Origin: Eretmocerus hayati
Lineage: Eukaryota > Arthropoda > Insecta > Hymenoptera > Aphelinidae
Assembly (NCBI GenBank): GCA_029851415.1
Contig: CM056742.1
Location: forward strand, 156,679,121-156,743,120
DNA: 64,000 bases
Reading direction: 5' to 3'
The translations under genes and the position numbers were made by a program. Below are positions 26,601-38,447 of this stretch, piece after piece (the first letter of the stretch is position 1; each line of letters starts with the position of its first letter). A model generated the notes under the pieces. The model was not told where the DNA came from and did no database searches. It worked only from the letters and a program-made list of their open reading frames with translations.

Positions 26601-28610
26601 TCACTGATCAGAGCCGTCCAGTCGGAAAGAGAAAATAATTCCTCCGCTGTATGTACTTTGTTACACACAATTTCAGATGTTTAATGTCGATCAGGGCATG
26701 ATACCCTGTTTTGATAGTCGAGCATTTTAATGTGTACTTTATGACAAAAAATTGTATTGAATGTATATTTATCGTGGTTCTCCATTGTCTCAAATTTGGA
26801 TTTTATTTAAAAAAAGAGTTCTTAGCGATTTTCGAAGTATGAAAATACAAATATTTGAACTCGAATGGTTTTTGTACTACGATACGTTTCTCCATGAATT
26901 TTTGACATAACCGTGTTATAAAAATTTTAATTACTCTTGTCAGTTACTGTCCCACGATACTCTTGCTCCACTGTTTTGAGAAACGATTCGATAATACCGT
27001 CGCTCGTGTAAATACCGAAGTATGGAATAGCCCTTACCATGTAATATTGAATAGTTCCTTATCAAGGAAAGCTGTGAAAAAATTTAGAAATATTGTTATG
27101 TAACGAATGAACTAGTTTCAAATTAGTGCTGCATTTGTCTTGGTGAGTGTGTTGGTTTTTATGTTTGCTGGTAGAAAATGGTTTGGCTTTTGATAATAAA
27201 AAATCGTTATTTGATCACACTGTAGAATAGATGAGTGTTTCAACGAGGATGTATTGAATAGGAGTGACAATATCGTGATTTTGAATCATCCAAAGATAAA
27301 TTGAGTTCCAAATAATCGACTGAACGATAAATCATTAAATCGAGTACCCGATCTGATCATAAATATTATAAGTAATATCTGCTTTTGGAACTTCGTTCGA
27401 TCGAGTTTATCAATATTCATAGTTTTAATGTTGAATCATGCTGCGAGGAAGACTCAAACTCTTTGATCTGATATATTTTTTGGAGGAACATTGCGATACC
27501 TTCCAAGAACACCACTCAAAACTCGGGTGCCCTGGAAAATAAAATGAACTTTTTAATGAAAAACTAGATAATCTTATTAACAATCCCCTGTTACCATACA
27601 ATTTGTTCCCTACACTATCAATTTTACATCTACAATGTACAAACAATAAAATGTAACTTGCTCTGCAAAATATCACAGTTCTCTTTGAAAACTTCTCGGC
27701 CGAAAAGCCCAATTAAGTTCGTACAGATGTGCATCTGAATTCCCTAGATTTCTCTTGAAATTTTAACGTAAAATTTCAATAATACGTTAGTCTTCGTTCA
27801 TCTAGAGTAGCACTATCCATTCAACTAATTGATAAATAAATTTCGAATGGATTAAAGGAAATGGAATCCGCATTGCTCATCATCAATCACGACAAGCATT
27901 TTCATGGAAGTTCCGAACTATAAAATATTGAAGTCATGCGAAATTTCAATTTCGTTAGCTCGTTATTTGATAATAGCAATAATGTAAATCAATACTGTCA
28001 ATTATTTTGGATCTATTGCAAAGAGAAGAAACTTTTCCATTCGCAAAACTAGAGATTAGAAGAGGAACAATGAATGTACATCGATTTATTAATCGGCTGT
28101 CTTTACGAATGTACAGAATGTCATCAGAAATCCAAGCCACTCAAACGCATTCCTCTGTACCAGAAGAAAATCGGCATCTGCACAGAACATTAGAGTTCGA
28201 CCTTGCTCCCACTTTACAATTTAATAGCTTCCTTCGACATGTATCAAGTGCAAACTATAATCGTTGCATGAGCGATCCAGTCGCCAGCGACGCGCTTCAG
28301 AGAGACGCATAAATGTATGTCAGATGTTTGAATTCGCCGGTTAGCACAGGTTGCTGATGATATACTCGCGCCGCGCCGCAGACGTGATATCAATCCCTTC
28401 TTTGCGCTATACATTAGACACTCGCAAAAAATTCGAAACGAGGTGGTACATATAGCATAATGAATCCACGAGGTGCGCTCGCCCAATAATGATCTTTTAT
28501 TTATCAATAATCTACGAGGCACTGATAAGAAAGATAACTCATTCGCGGTGCGCGCGCGAAGGAAGCAGTTTCTCTTTTCGAGTCTCGAACTGAACGGTGA
28601 CATTCGCGAC
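26601..28610. other. Intergenic between ANKRD29 and the syntaxin gene
   Basis: This should contain the ANKRD29 3' UTR and the syntaxin promoter and 5' UTR. Frames present (for example 28007-28312 plus) have no recognisable domain and no consistent splice context. Nothing else is supported. Confidence 0.4.
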
Positions 28611-30741
28611 ATGACACGAGACCGTATGCCTGATCTCTGCATGGTGAGTTTTTGTAATTATAATATGCACAGGTGCTGTTCGAAAAATTGAGCTTACTTT
28701 GGTTCATTCAATCATCTACTCAGATACGGAAGAACAGTCTACCAACGAGCAATAGTTTCTTGAGGAATGTTCAAGCGCAAATGAATCAGAACAAGAAACT
28801 ACACGATCTTCTCGAAGACGCAAGTATAGATTTTCTAATCGGCTCTGATCATCACTCTTACCCATAGTACAAAAATAACTCTTTGGATAATCTCATGCAT
28901 CCAATACTGCCACATGAATCTGTCGCATTAATCAAAAGAAAAAGTCTTCCTCATTACTATGATTTTTCATCCAGATAACAATACTGGAGAAAACGCTTCA
29001 ATAACTATCAGATCCTAACTGTTTTTACCATGCCATTCATTTAAATGCAAATAAGGTGTCATGAAAATGATTAACGGTAATTTGATTGTACAGGCTAAAG
29101 AAACTCGGAGCTTGATCGACGTAATGATTGAAAATATACAAATCGTTAAAAATGTCCATAACAACGTTCTCTTGCATACAAGCCAAGGTAAACTCTAAAG
29201 ACCTCTTAGGTGGGTATACTTCCAATGTTTGACAAAAATCAATTTCCAGATATTCAAAAAGAATTAGAGACTCGGACATATACCATCAGTCAATTAGCTC
29301 ACAGAATCTACAGTAAATTGAAAGGTAAGTACGAGGATGATGAACCTTAATGAAATCCTAAGAGTGTTACCTAAACTAAAAATTCGGCAAGAAAAGTATA
29401 GACGGTTCTTTCCGTGTTTGAATAACAACGGCAAAAATTTGTACCCTCAAGAGCTTTGTACATCAATTTCCCTACATAATCTTGCTATCTTTTTTGGTTT
29501 GGGTGTACTACTTATCTCTGATTCAGAAAAATCAGGAGACAAGGTTCCAATGTCATCTGTTGGACTCTGAGAAGAAACTGATATTCCGCTACTGCGAAAT
29601 TCTGATGGATGCAAGTCAAGTGGTCAAGCATGTCAAGCAAGGTCAAGAAAGACATTTGCACAATATATGACAGCCCATAACCTGCCTATGTATTTTCGAT
29701 TTTCGGAGAATGATGGATAGCTACCCTCCCTACACTAGATGAATTTTTCTAGGGAATTTATTGTTAGAACAGTTTCACACCTTTTTGAGTGGCTTATTTG
29801 AAATTCCTCAAGAATGAATCGCTATTTTTTGATAACACAGAAGACATTTGATTAGAGACTAACTCATTCCAGAATTAGGGAAAGGTGTTGTGGATGTTGG
29901 AGAACTTACACTCGATACAGCAAGGGATGGACCAACATACGAAAGAATCAAAATCTTACAATACACAACTATGTTTAGGATGTATTCTCAAACCATGCAA
30001 GATTATAATCAAGATCTTTTACGATATTACGATAAACGTTCATCGATTCTACATCGTCAGAAACGCATCTGTGAGACATTTTTGGTTCATTGTAAAATCT
30101 GTTGGTGACAATACTGAATCAATGAAATTTGTTGTAGTGAGACAACAGATTACTAGTGATGAGTTTGATAGTATGCTGGATTCTGAAGAAACTCACTTAT
30201 TTGTAAATAATGTAAGGATAGGCTCTCCTAGGCTAGAGGATAAAGTCAATACAAGACGATAAAAAAATTTATCAATTTCAGATTTTGCTCGAAACGAAAC
30301 TGGCCCAGCAACAGCTGTCAGAAATTCAAACCCGGCATGATGAAATACGGAAATTAGAAAAATCCATCGCGGAAGTGAAGGACATTTTTCTTGAAATGGC
30401 ATTTCTAGTAGAAAAACAAGTAAGGAATGCAAATTGAGTGATTCTTATTACTAAATGATGTTTGTTTATTGATCGATCTAGGGTGAACAACTGGATTGTA
30501 TAGAATATTTTGCAAGTAGAGCTACGGAAAATGTCGACCATGGTCGCAACCGTTTGCATAAAGTCAATGAGAAGAAGAAACTTCAAAGATTGGTAAATCT
30601 TGCAATTTGAATACTTCATTTATAATTAGCCAATTAATTTTGTATTGATAAAATTCATTCTGATTTCAGAGAAAATTGAAACTGATATTCATCATATTCT
30701 TTGTAAGTTTTCTGATATTATTATTGTTGATGATATTCTAG
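28611..30741 (+). CDS. Syntaxin of the plasma-membrane class (Syx4/Syx1-like Q-SNARE)
   Basis: Nine exons join to 296 residues: 28611-28643, 28724-28819, 29094-29187, 29250-29324, 29873-30070, 30138-30211, 30282-30419, 30482-30592 and 30670-30741. The start MTRDRMPDL matches the family N-terminus. An Habc helical domain follows. The linker (DEFDSMLDSEETHLFVNNIL) resembles syntaxin 4 more than syntaxin 1. The SNARE motif (about 191-255) contains SEIQTRHDEIRKLEKSI and the central-layer Gln236 at the exon 7/8 junction. The C-terminus is a 20-residue hydrophobic anchor ending MIF. It would act as a t-SNARE at the plasma membrane. All junction phases agree. Intron 2 must use a GC donor (GAC|GCAAGT), because the nearest GT donor gives a stop. 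Sequence between helices is divergent, so subtype is uncertain. Confidence 0.85.
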
Positions 30742-31601
30742 GATTTGATTAATGTACATGCATATACTCAGCAACAACTGAACTGCCCCAAGCTTCGAGA
30801 TCTAGTGTCTCAACCACCTGTACATACAAATGTAAGAACTGCAACATTATGATTGTATAACTATATAACAAAAATGTGTGAAAAATTACTTTATAATGCA
30901 CTCTACTTGTATAGATAAAATCTTGATAATTCACAATGATTTTTCTTCACCGATACTTCAGAAAGTTCAGATGAAAAATGCAAAAACTCACTTAATAATT
31001 TCTGGGAGACGCAGAAACCATCCGGGGTCGATCCAAAATTGATTCCCAATTAATATGAAGAAATGAAAGTAGGCCTTGCGTATGGGGGCAAATTAGGCAC
31101 ACCCTTTCTCGAGCTTGCGGGAAATCAATATTTGGGGAAATCGTGACAGCTCGAAATAATAAGTACTGAACAGGTCAAAGTTGAGAGCAAAGCTGAACCA
31201 GTAGGGGCGTATTAGCTACACTTATTACCTTATTCCAAAATTTTTGGATCCCTGGGTCAAAAATATGAGCCTCAAATCGAGTTATGTGCAGATGTATGTC
31301 AAACGTGTAGGTTAGGTTTGACACAAATCACTTTATCCCGGGCAAGACAAATTTTAAAGCGATTTTATTCACTCCAACACGGTTATCATGTGCCCTTCTC
31401 ATCGTATGACAGGGGGAAAGCATTTGCTTGCGTGAAAATCACGCATTTCTCGCAAAAACTACGATTTTCGATTTTTTCCACCACCCACCGGTTGGTGGTT
31501 GAAAAACATAGAGATATTATCTCTTTGTTGAAAAATCACCAAACGGTGGGTGTTTGCGCCACCGGTCGGTAACTTACCGGTGAGCCACTTCGGCTTCCGT
31601 A
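30742..31601. other. Intergenic before the LTR element
   Basis: Holds the probable 3' UTR of the syntaxin gene. Around 31480-31580 there are several short palindromes containing CCACCGGTTGGTGG and ACCGGT. No gene is supported. Confidence 0.4.
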
Positions 31602-32181
31602 TGTTACGTACTTAATCTAGGGAAATAGTACGTATTCGATATTTGAATTAAAGAATGAATAAGAATGAGTTTAGCTCGAATGATCCACTTTTAAACAATG
31701 ACTTTATGTTTGAATTTACCTTTTGGTTCGCCGACGCGAGTAGGGAGAAGGGTGAATGACGTATACACAGAGTTATGAATAAACTATTTGAGCTATATTG
31801 TTCAGAATAATCAAAGACTCGAGAAATAGATGAAGCGTAAAGCGCTTTGACAAAAAGATGTGATCTAGCCGAAGGCCAGTGTAGCTCTGATGGTGGGCCG
31901 CTTTGCTCGTCGATGCGGCGGTGGCGTGGGCGTCGGGCCCTTCCAATGGGCCTTGTTGCTGTCTCTCTCGCGCTCGTGGCTGCTTGGCTAGCGAGAGCGT
32001 CGAGCGATGTTTGAGAGGCGAATCTTCATAGGTTTCAAAAAGGGGTGGCTTGTATTCAATTATTCTTAACTAATTACGCTGCCAGCTATAGTGACCATTT
32101 ATATACGGTGATTTGAATCGGGCGCGGGTCTTATACCATATTCGTCAGTTATCTACTTTATCAACATATCACCTCGTTACA
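31602..32181 (-). repeat. 3' LTR of the non-autonomous element
   Basis: 580 bp, no difference seen from the right copy. Read on the minus strand it carries TATATAAA (32098-32105), a suitable U3 TATA box, which supports the orientation. Confidence 0.9.
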
Positions 32182-32192
32182 CTTCCACCCTT
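32182..32192 (-). promoter_or_regulatory. Polypurine tract
   Basis: On the minus strand AAGGGTGGAAG lies directly before the 3' LTR, the expected place for plus-strand priming in reverse transcription. Confidence 0.7.
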
Positions 32193-35100
32193 ATGAAAAA
32201 AATTGTTTACAATTTTTTCAGCAAACATTCTATAATATATCTTATGTGAACTAGCTGAGTTAATTATTCTCTCGTTTCATAATTTTTTCTTCGAACCCAA
32301 ATCATATCATATAATACTATTGATCTCTCGTCGCAACAATATCATTAATTACAACTATCATATACGTTCTTTTTATTTTCTCTTCAAATTGAATTCACAA
32401 AACATGATCGTTTTTGCTGAATAGTGTGAAAAATTTTCCAATTTCGACAAAATGAGAATGTTCAAATTACTTGAATAATTCTGAAACGCGCAGAAATTCG
32501 TCTGGTTTTCGTGGAATCTTTGAATGGCGAACATAACTTCAAAATGATATTATCAGGAGCATTTTACGAATTTTCACAAAAGGGCCTCAAATTTTACTGT
32601 TAATTTTTTTACAAAAATTGTATTCAGAATTTCGCAAGTTTGAAACTGCATTTTCCAGTTTATTTTATGAATATTCCCATGATTTCGTAGAATAATATGA
32701 AATTGAAAGAATTAATAAGATATGGGTAGTTGCAAGTATCTGAATTTTCATTTGTTCAAGTTAAAGTTCGATGAATATTTACTCACTTTCGATTACATTA
32801 CAGCCCAAAATCTCATTCTCCAAATCATACTGAATTTTCGTTCAATTCTTATGCATAATATATATCGATTTATTCTATCTCGCACAATAATTCTATCTCC
32901 AATTTTGACGAAAACAGTTTTGTATCTCACTCATTCATTCTCAACATAGATCTTCTAAAGTGTATCGACTGGATTTAGAAAATATGTTCAATGAATCTGT
33001 CAAGCAACCAAGAAATCTACTGGATCGAGATATTACAGCAAACGGAAAACCAATTCGAAACGACGATTTTCAGAAAAAGATAATGGAAAAGCAAAATTAC
33101 TATATTCAATAAGTACGAGATCCTGATCATCAATCATTCTAGTTTAAAGAATTATAATTTTGTCGATCTGTATCGTTGCTGAAAATGGAATCTTGTCATT
33201 TAACCTCCTGTAATTTTACTCGAACTAAAAACTGTTCCGATAAATCTACGTGGCAACGTCAGTTTCATCAAATGCTGAGAATGTAGGTTATCTATTTCTC
33301 TTTTACCGTAATAAATACGGACGTGATTTTCTACTCGTGATTCAAAAATCATGTTCAAGGTACTATTCGATGCTCAAAATCTCTGAGTTAGGGACGATTA
33401 AACTATTTACTTTGATTTAAGAGATGAAAGAACTGCTGCCTATTAGATGTAAATTTTCAATTTCAACTGGTATACTCTGACTCATGATTCCCTAAATACT
33501 TCAGAATTTTACCGACATTCTAATTTCGACGATGAAAACAACAACTTTAATTACACAGACCTAAAACAGCAACTTCAATAATTCATTCTATTCGATTTCC
33601 ATGCTCCAAAATTGGGTGTGACTTTCTATCCGCAATTTCAATTGGTTGTGTTCAAAATACCATTCAAATCGTAAAATGGTTGAAACAAATGAACCTATTC
33701 TTCTGGTTATATCATAAAACGAATACGATAATTTCAACTGAGATGAAAAATTTCAATTTCAAATGCTATACTCGATTTAATCTGATTTTTAGAACTCAAA
33801 TAATATCTCAAATTCGACAATGAATAGCGACAACTCCACTCATACAACAGAAATCAGCAACAAATCATTCATACCATTATTTGATTACTTCAAAATCTTA
33901 TCCGTATTGTTGATGCAAAATAATTCTCACTCATACATCCTTACAATATAAACATGCCATTCTTGATTTGAACTTTTGACCAAAACTAATCTGAATAAAC
34001 GAGACGTGATTGGATATGTTTTGAATATAAATTGAAAATGTTGCAAGGAGAAAAATCGTAGCAGATGACTCTAAGCGTCTAAGCTGGAATACTGACATTC
34101 GAAAAGTCGTGAGCAACTGTAGATGTGTCTCAAAATGCATAAATCCGTCTAAGATATGCTGTAGGATTAACTATTCTGTAATTTATCCGTGCTTCAAAAA
34201 GCAAAATTTCTAGAGCAAAACCGACAATTTTTGCAAGAATATACCATGGAAATGCTTAAAATTTTCAATGTATATTATGGCAATATTATACTGTAACTTT
34301 TTTGAATTTATCCTCTCGAACGAGCTGGAATGATATTGTTTTTCAATCTGAAACTATCCGTCAAATATTCGGAACGCAAATCTCGAGAGAGATTCGAATA
34401 TATTTGATTCAATCATCATTTGTTTCTGGCTGAAATTCATCACGTGATTTGAAAAAAGATTCAGGAAATATTTATTAATATCAGTCACTCGCATTCATCA
34501 AATGCTCATTCAATCATGCACTCAGTAGCCTAATTAGAAGCATGAGAAATGCGCGGGTGAGAGCTACACTGTGAACGTGGCCTTATGTATAACATACTAT
34601 AACGTAATTCATGAAACGCCCCTGTATAGTACAGGTTGAAACTGAAGCAGACAGTGGCAGAACACACATGTCAGATGAGATTATGGATCTGTTTTTTCTG
34701 ATTCATTACAGCATTGGAGAAGAACTTATTCCCAACATTCGTGCATTTAAATTCTATTTTTTTCATTGTGTTGTGAAATTTCATTGTGGAATCTTTGATG
34801 AACTCAAACCCCATGGAGTGTGTTTGTGAGTGGTTTGCTTTGCTATTGTATATGCATGTCAAGGATGCCATGTAGCCATCAAGCTATTTATCCATTTATC
34901 AAAATTTTAGACTAACTATTTTGTATTTTATGAAAACAGGTTCTCGGATGATCCAGTGATTCTTATTTCTGATTGTATATCAACATATTAGCTGTGCTCA
35001 AGTACTAATGTAGTGATCATGATGGTGGAAAGCTAATCCAATATAAAAGTGTCTAGTATTCAATACCTAAATAAGTATGAATGAATGTTTATATCGGCTG

Positions 35101-35590
35101 GAAGCTCAAATCTCTAATCAGTTCAAGAAGTAGATAGTGTTTTTGGTGTAGTTTTGCTAAAAGTGATGTGCTGGCATGTGAGTCATTGCATTTCAGATAA
35201 GTTTCAGAGGTATACTACTTTCTCGGCTTTTCCCTATTCATGAATATTGTTTCATCCAAGTTGTCAGCGTGTCTTTACTACATTGTTCCTATATGAGATA
35301 GTAGTCAAGAAGAATGTTGATGATATGTTCTACTACCCATTACCAGTTTATTCCACTACTTTCTATGTAGAAGTTTGTTCATATTACAAGAAGTGATATT
35401 TAAAGCCGACTGTTCTGTCGCCACATCATTTACCAAATTCATCATATTATCAAGTCAGTATAATGGCCATCTTATTTTCATTCATCATTTCATGTTTGTC
35501 TTATCATTTCTTTCATTCCAGTCCAATCTGTCCCAGGCCTGTTATCATATCATCTCATTTCATCATTTCATTATTCCCTGATTATTTTGT

Positions 35591-35990
35591 TCTCACCTTG
35601 GCTCATGAAGGTGTCCCGCATTACACTGTGGCATGCTAAAGAGCGAACTCAAATCAGTACCATGTTATCATTTCATCATTAGTTCTCACCTTGACTCATG
35701 AAGGTGTCCCGCATGTCCTGTGCCATGCTAAAGAGCGAACTCTCATCATCATTTTCATTTTTGTTCTCGTTTTGTCTTGTCATGTTTTGTCAAAGCCCTC
35801 ACCTTGACTCATGAAGGTGTCCCGCATGTCCTGTGCCATGCTAAAGAGCGAGCTTTCATTCATTCCATTTTTCTTTCAAGCATCATCACAATCTCTACCA
35901 ATTTCACACTGTCAATTTGTCTTTGTCAAGCCCTCACCTTGGCTCATGAAGGTGTCCCGCATGTCCTGTGCCATGCTAAAGAGCGGGCTT
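35591..35990. repeat. Four spaced copies of a ~57-bp unit inside the LTR element
   Basis: Units starting near 35591, 35693, 35797 and 35932 share CTCATGAAGGTGTCCCGCAT and (T)GCCATGCTAAAGAGCG. They are separated by 45-80 bp of AT-rich sequence built from TCATTTCATC-like words. On the minus strand each unit reads as a short peptide of the type SLFSMAQDMRDTFMSQG, but stops lie between the units. They may be a decayed coding or packaging-related repeat. Confidence 0.75.
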
Positions 35991-37117
35991 CCATTCACTC
36001 CCTCATTCTCTCAAACATTATCAAAAATTTTTTAATCATGTCACAACATTATATATCATGCCCATTATTGTCATTTATGACTATACGAGTGATCCATTTC
36101 TTAAAGAAATTCTTTTCATGCATTATATTTTCTCAATAATCCAAGTGCAAACACCACATAGTAATAAGGTCAGTTGCTATTCGAGTGGGGATATAAGAAT
36201 TCATTGTAGTACGTAAGATGAAAATTCAGATATCTGATCAGTTATGAAGTTTTCAGAGTATTGATAAGATAGTTTTAAAGTGGTTGAATCAATGTTTGGG
36301 GTTGATGAGGAGCTACACAGCATGCTCATCTTCTCCACACACTGATCCGAAAGGTCAAAATTAGTTAGACGAGTAATACTTATAGATGAATAGTAGTAAA
36401 TAGGTAAGGTGTTCAGGTAGCTAATAAGTGTTAGAATAGTGATGTACATTTCCTAGTAGTAGTCATGTTATATTCTTGAAGCCGTATACTATTTATTCCA
36501 ATATTTTTGATAATGAGAAAAATTTTCTATCAAGAATTTGCTCCCAAATGCTAGTTCTCATCAATAATATAATATTGTCCTTCCATATAGTATCCAAGAT
36601 TATATTCAAGCTTTGATGAAATATCTATTAAAACTTCAATATTTTCCTCAACAAATTGAAAATATTCCATGTGTTCGCTGAACTATTGAATAATATTGAA
36701 ATCTTTAAAATTGATTCAATTTAGTAAGGTAAGTACCAACATTGGAAAGGAATTCAAAAAATATTCCATGTGAATAATCCCAAGTTCAAAAGTTCTCTAC
36801 GAAAAGAAAACTTTGAAATTTTCTCTTCGTGCTGGAAAGACTAAGTGCTTGAACCCTCTAATGCAATGACTCATGTTGTTTTTCACTTTCACTTGCTGTG
36901 TATGGTGTATGTATGCTGTGGGGGCGGGGGCGACGCCGAAAAAGAGAGAAGGACGCGGATGCGGCATCCAAAAAATGGCCGACTTTTCACTTTCCTCAAC
37001 CATATCTATCCTACGTTGCACACTCAAAACATATATATCAATATCCGTATGTATATATATTCATTATTCTTATTTAAAATTTATCAATTTTATGGACGCG
37101 GAAAAAATCGCGGGTCA

Positions 37118-37252
37118 CTATTTATAATAAGCTGGGCTTACGCTTTGATGCTGCGGATTTTGGGGCGGCGTCGTTTGCGGCGCGTCTCTTTGGGTCCGGC
37201 TTGGCTTCGCTCCGCGGGGGCGGCTTGGCTTGGTTTGGCGTCCTTCCTTCAT
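37118..37252 (-). CDS. 44-codon basic, proline-rich frame near the 5' end of the LTR element
   Basis: This is the first ATG frame downstream of the primer site on the element strand, beginning MKEGRQTKPSRPRGAKPSRT and rich in Arg, Lys, Pro and Gln. It could be what remains of a gag start, or a leader that encodes nothing. A GTAAGC that could act as a splice donor lies inside it. No homology is recognised. Confidence 0.3.
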   Translation of the reverse strand: MKEGRQTKPSRPRGAKPSRTQRDAPQTTPPQNPQHQSVSPAYYK

Positions 37253-37313
37253 TCTTCTTTTATTTTTACACTTATTTTCTAATTATTTTCACTCACACTT
37301 CTCTGTACTCGCG

Positions 37314-37328
37314 CTGGCAGGATCGCCA
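37314..37328 (-). promoter_or_regulatory. Primer-binding site, complementary to tRNA-Arg 3' end
   Basis: On the minus strand TGGCGATCCTGCCAG starts 3 nt after the 5' LTR. It is complementary to a tRNA 3' end CTGGCAGGATCG plus CCA, as found in arthropod tRNA-Arg. The mdg1/412 group of gypsy elements also uses tRNA-Arg. This supports a Ty3/gypsy origin despite the absence of pol. Confidence 0.75.
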
Positions 37329-37331
37329 CTT

Positions 37332-37911
37332 TGTTACGTACTTAATCTAGGGAAATAGTACGTATTCGATATTTGAATTAAAGAATGAATAAGAATGAGT
37401 TTAGCTCGAATGATCCACTTTTAAACAATGACTTTATGTTTGAATTTACCTTTTGGTTCGCCGACGCGAGTAGGGAGAAGGGTGAATGACGTATACACAG
37501 AGTTATGAATAAACTATTTGAGCTATATTGTTCAGAATAATCAAAGACTCGAGAAATAGATGAAGCGTAAAGCGCTTTGACAAAAAGATGTGATCTAGCC
37601 GAAGGCCAGTGTAGCTCTGATGGTGGGCCGCTTTGCTCGTCGATGCGGCGGTGGCGTGGGCGTCGGGCCCTTCCAATGGGCCTTGTTGCTGTCTCTCTCG
37701 CGCTCGTGGCTGCTTGGCTAGCGAGAGCGTCGAGCGATGTTTGAGAGGCGAATCTTCATAGGTTTCAAAAAGGGGTGGCTTGTATTCAATTATTCTTAAC
37801 TAATTACGCTGCCAGCTATAGTGACCATTTATATACGGTGATTTGAATCGGGCGCGGGTCTTATACCATATTCGTCAGTTATCTACTTTATCAACATATC
37901 ACCTCGTTACA
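37332..37911 (-). repeat. 5' LTR of the non-autonomous element
   Basis: 580 bp, no difference seen from the left LTR; TATATAAA at 37828-37835 on the minus strand. Its outer end is 536 bp past the HSP70 stop codon. Confidence 0.9.
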
Positions 37912-37915
37912 CGTA

Positions 37916-38447
37916 CTTAAGACTTTTCTGAACGGGATGGTGAGGAGAGAAAATACTCAAAATTTCTCAGAATGCAGCGCGGCTCGACTCGCTGAGGCCT
38001 TCTGTGATTTTGTACTTACAAGCAACTTTTGTACAAGTAGTCTGAGGTGAAAATGAATTATTGTTTTACCATATTCACACGCATTTTGGGACCTGTATGA
38101 AGGGGTAAGAGAAAGGGAAGAGAGGGGAAATGTATGTAGGTAAAAAGGAAGACAATAAATAAATAAAATGGCAAGTATTTATTCAAACAAATTACCTATC
38201 TACTTATATATCTGTCTGTACATTCGAATCAAGTTAGAATGCATAAAATTTGAGTGATATACTAATCTGTGTAAACTAAATTGAAATGGATATTGACATC
38301 CCATTGCTAGTAGGAACTTGGATCACATCAATCAACTTTCCAAGAAAGAAAAATTGAGTAAAATCACAGACTATTTACATATTTCACAGCTCAAACATTT
38401 TCCAAATCAAATAAATATTGTATTCACTGAATGTAAATGCGAGAGAT
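37916..38447. other. HSP70 3' flank
   Basis: Region downstream of the minus-strand HSP70 gene. Reading on that strand, an AATAAA at 38177-38182, about 270 bp after the stop, is a plausible polyadenylation signal. No other gene is seen. Confidence 0.45.

Larger units (their letters stand above)
31602..37911 (-). mobile_element. Non-autonomous LTR retrotransposon (LARD-like), minus orientation
   Basis: Two direct 580-bp LTRs that I read as identical (31602-32181 and 37332-37911) begin TGTTACGTAC and end CTCGTTACA. They enclose 5,150 bp with no gag, protease, integrase or reverse transcriptase frame. The element is flanked by CGTA on both sides (31598-31601 and 37912-37915), a 4-bp target duplication as in many Ty3/gypsy elements. 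The primer site next to the right LTR and the purine tract next to the left LTR fix the orientation as minus. Identical LTRs mean recent insertion, so an autonomous partner elsewhere must have supplied the enzymes. Confidence 0.85.

Noticed and set aside
28007..28312. 101-codon frame upstream of the syntaxin gene as its N-terminus
   Set aside because: The family N-terminus MTRDRMPDL is found at 28611, so this frame is not needed and has no recognisable content.
35777..36139. 120-codon plus-strand frame across the LTR-element repeats
   Set aside because: It runs through tandem units and AT-rich spacers on the antisense strand and has no domain.
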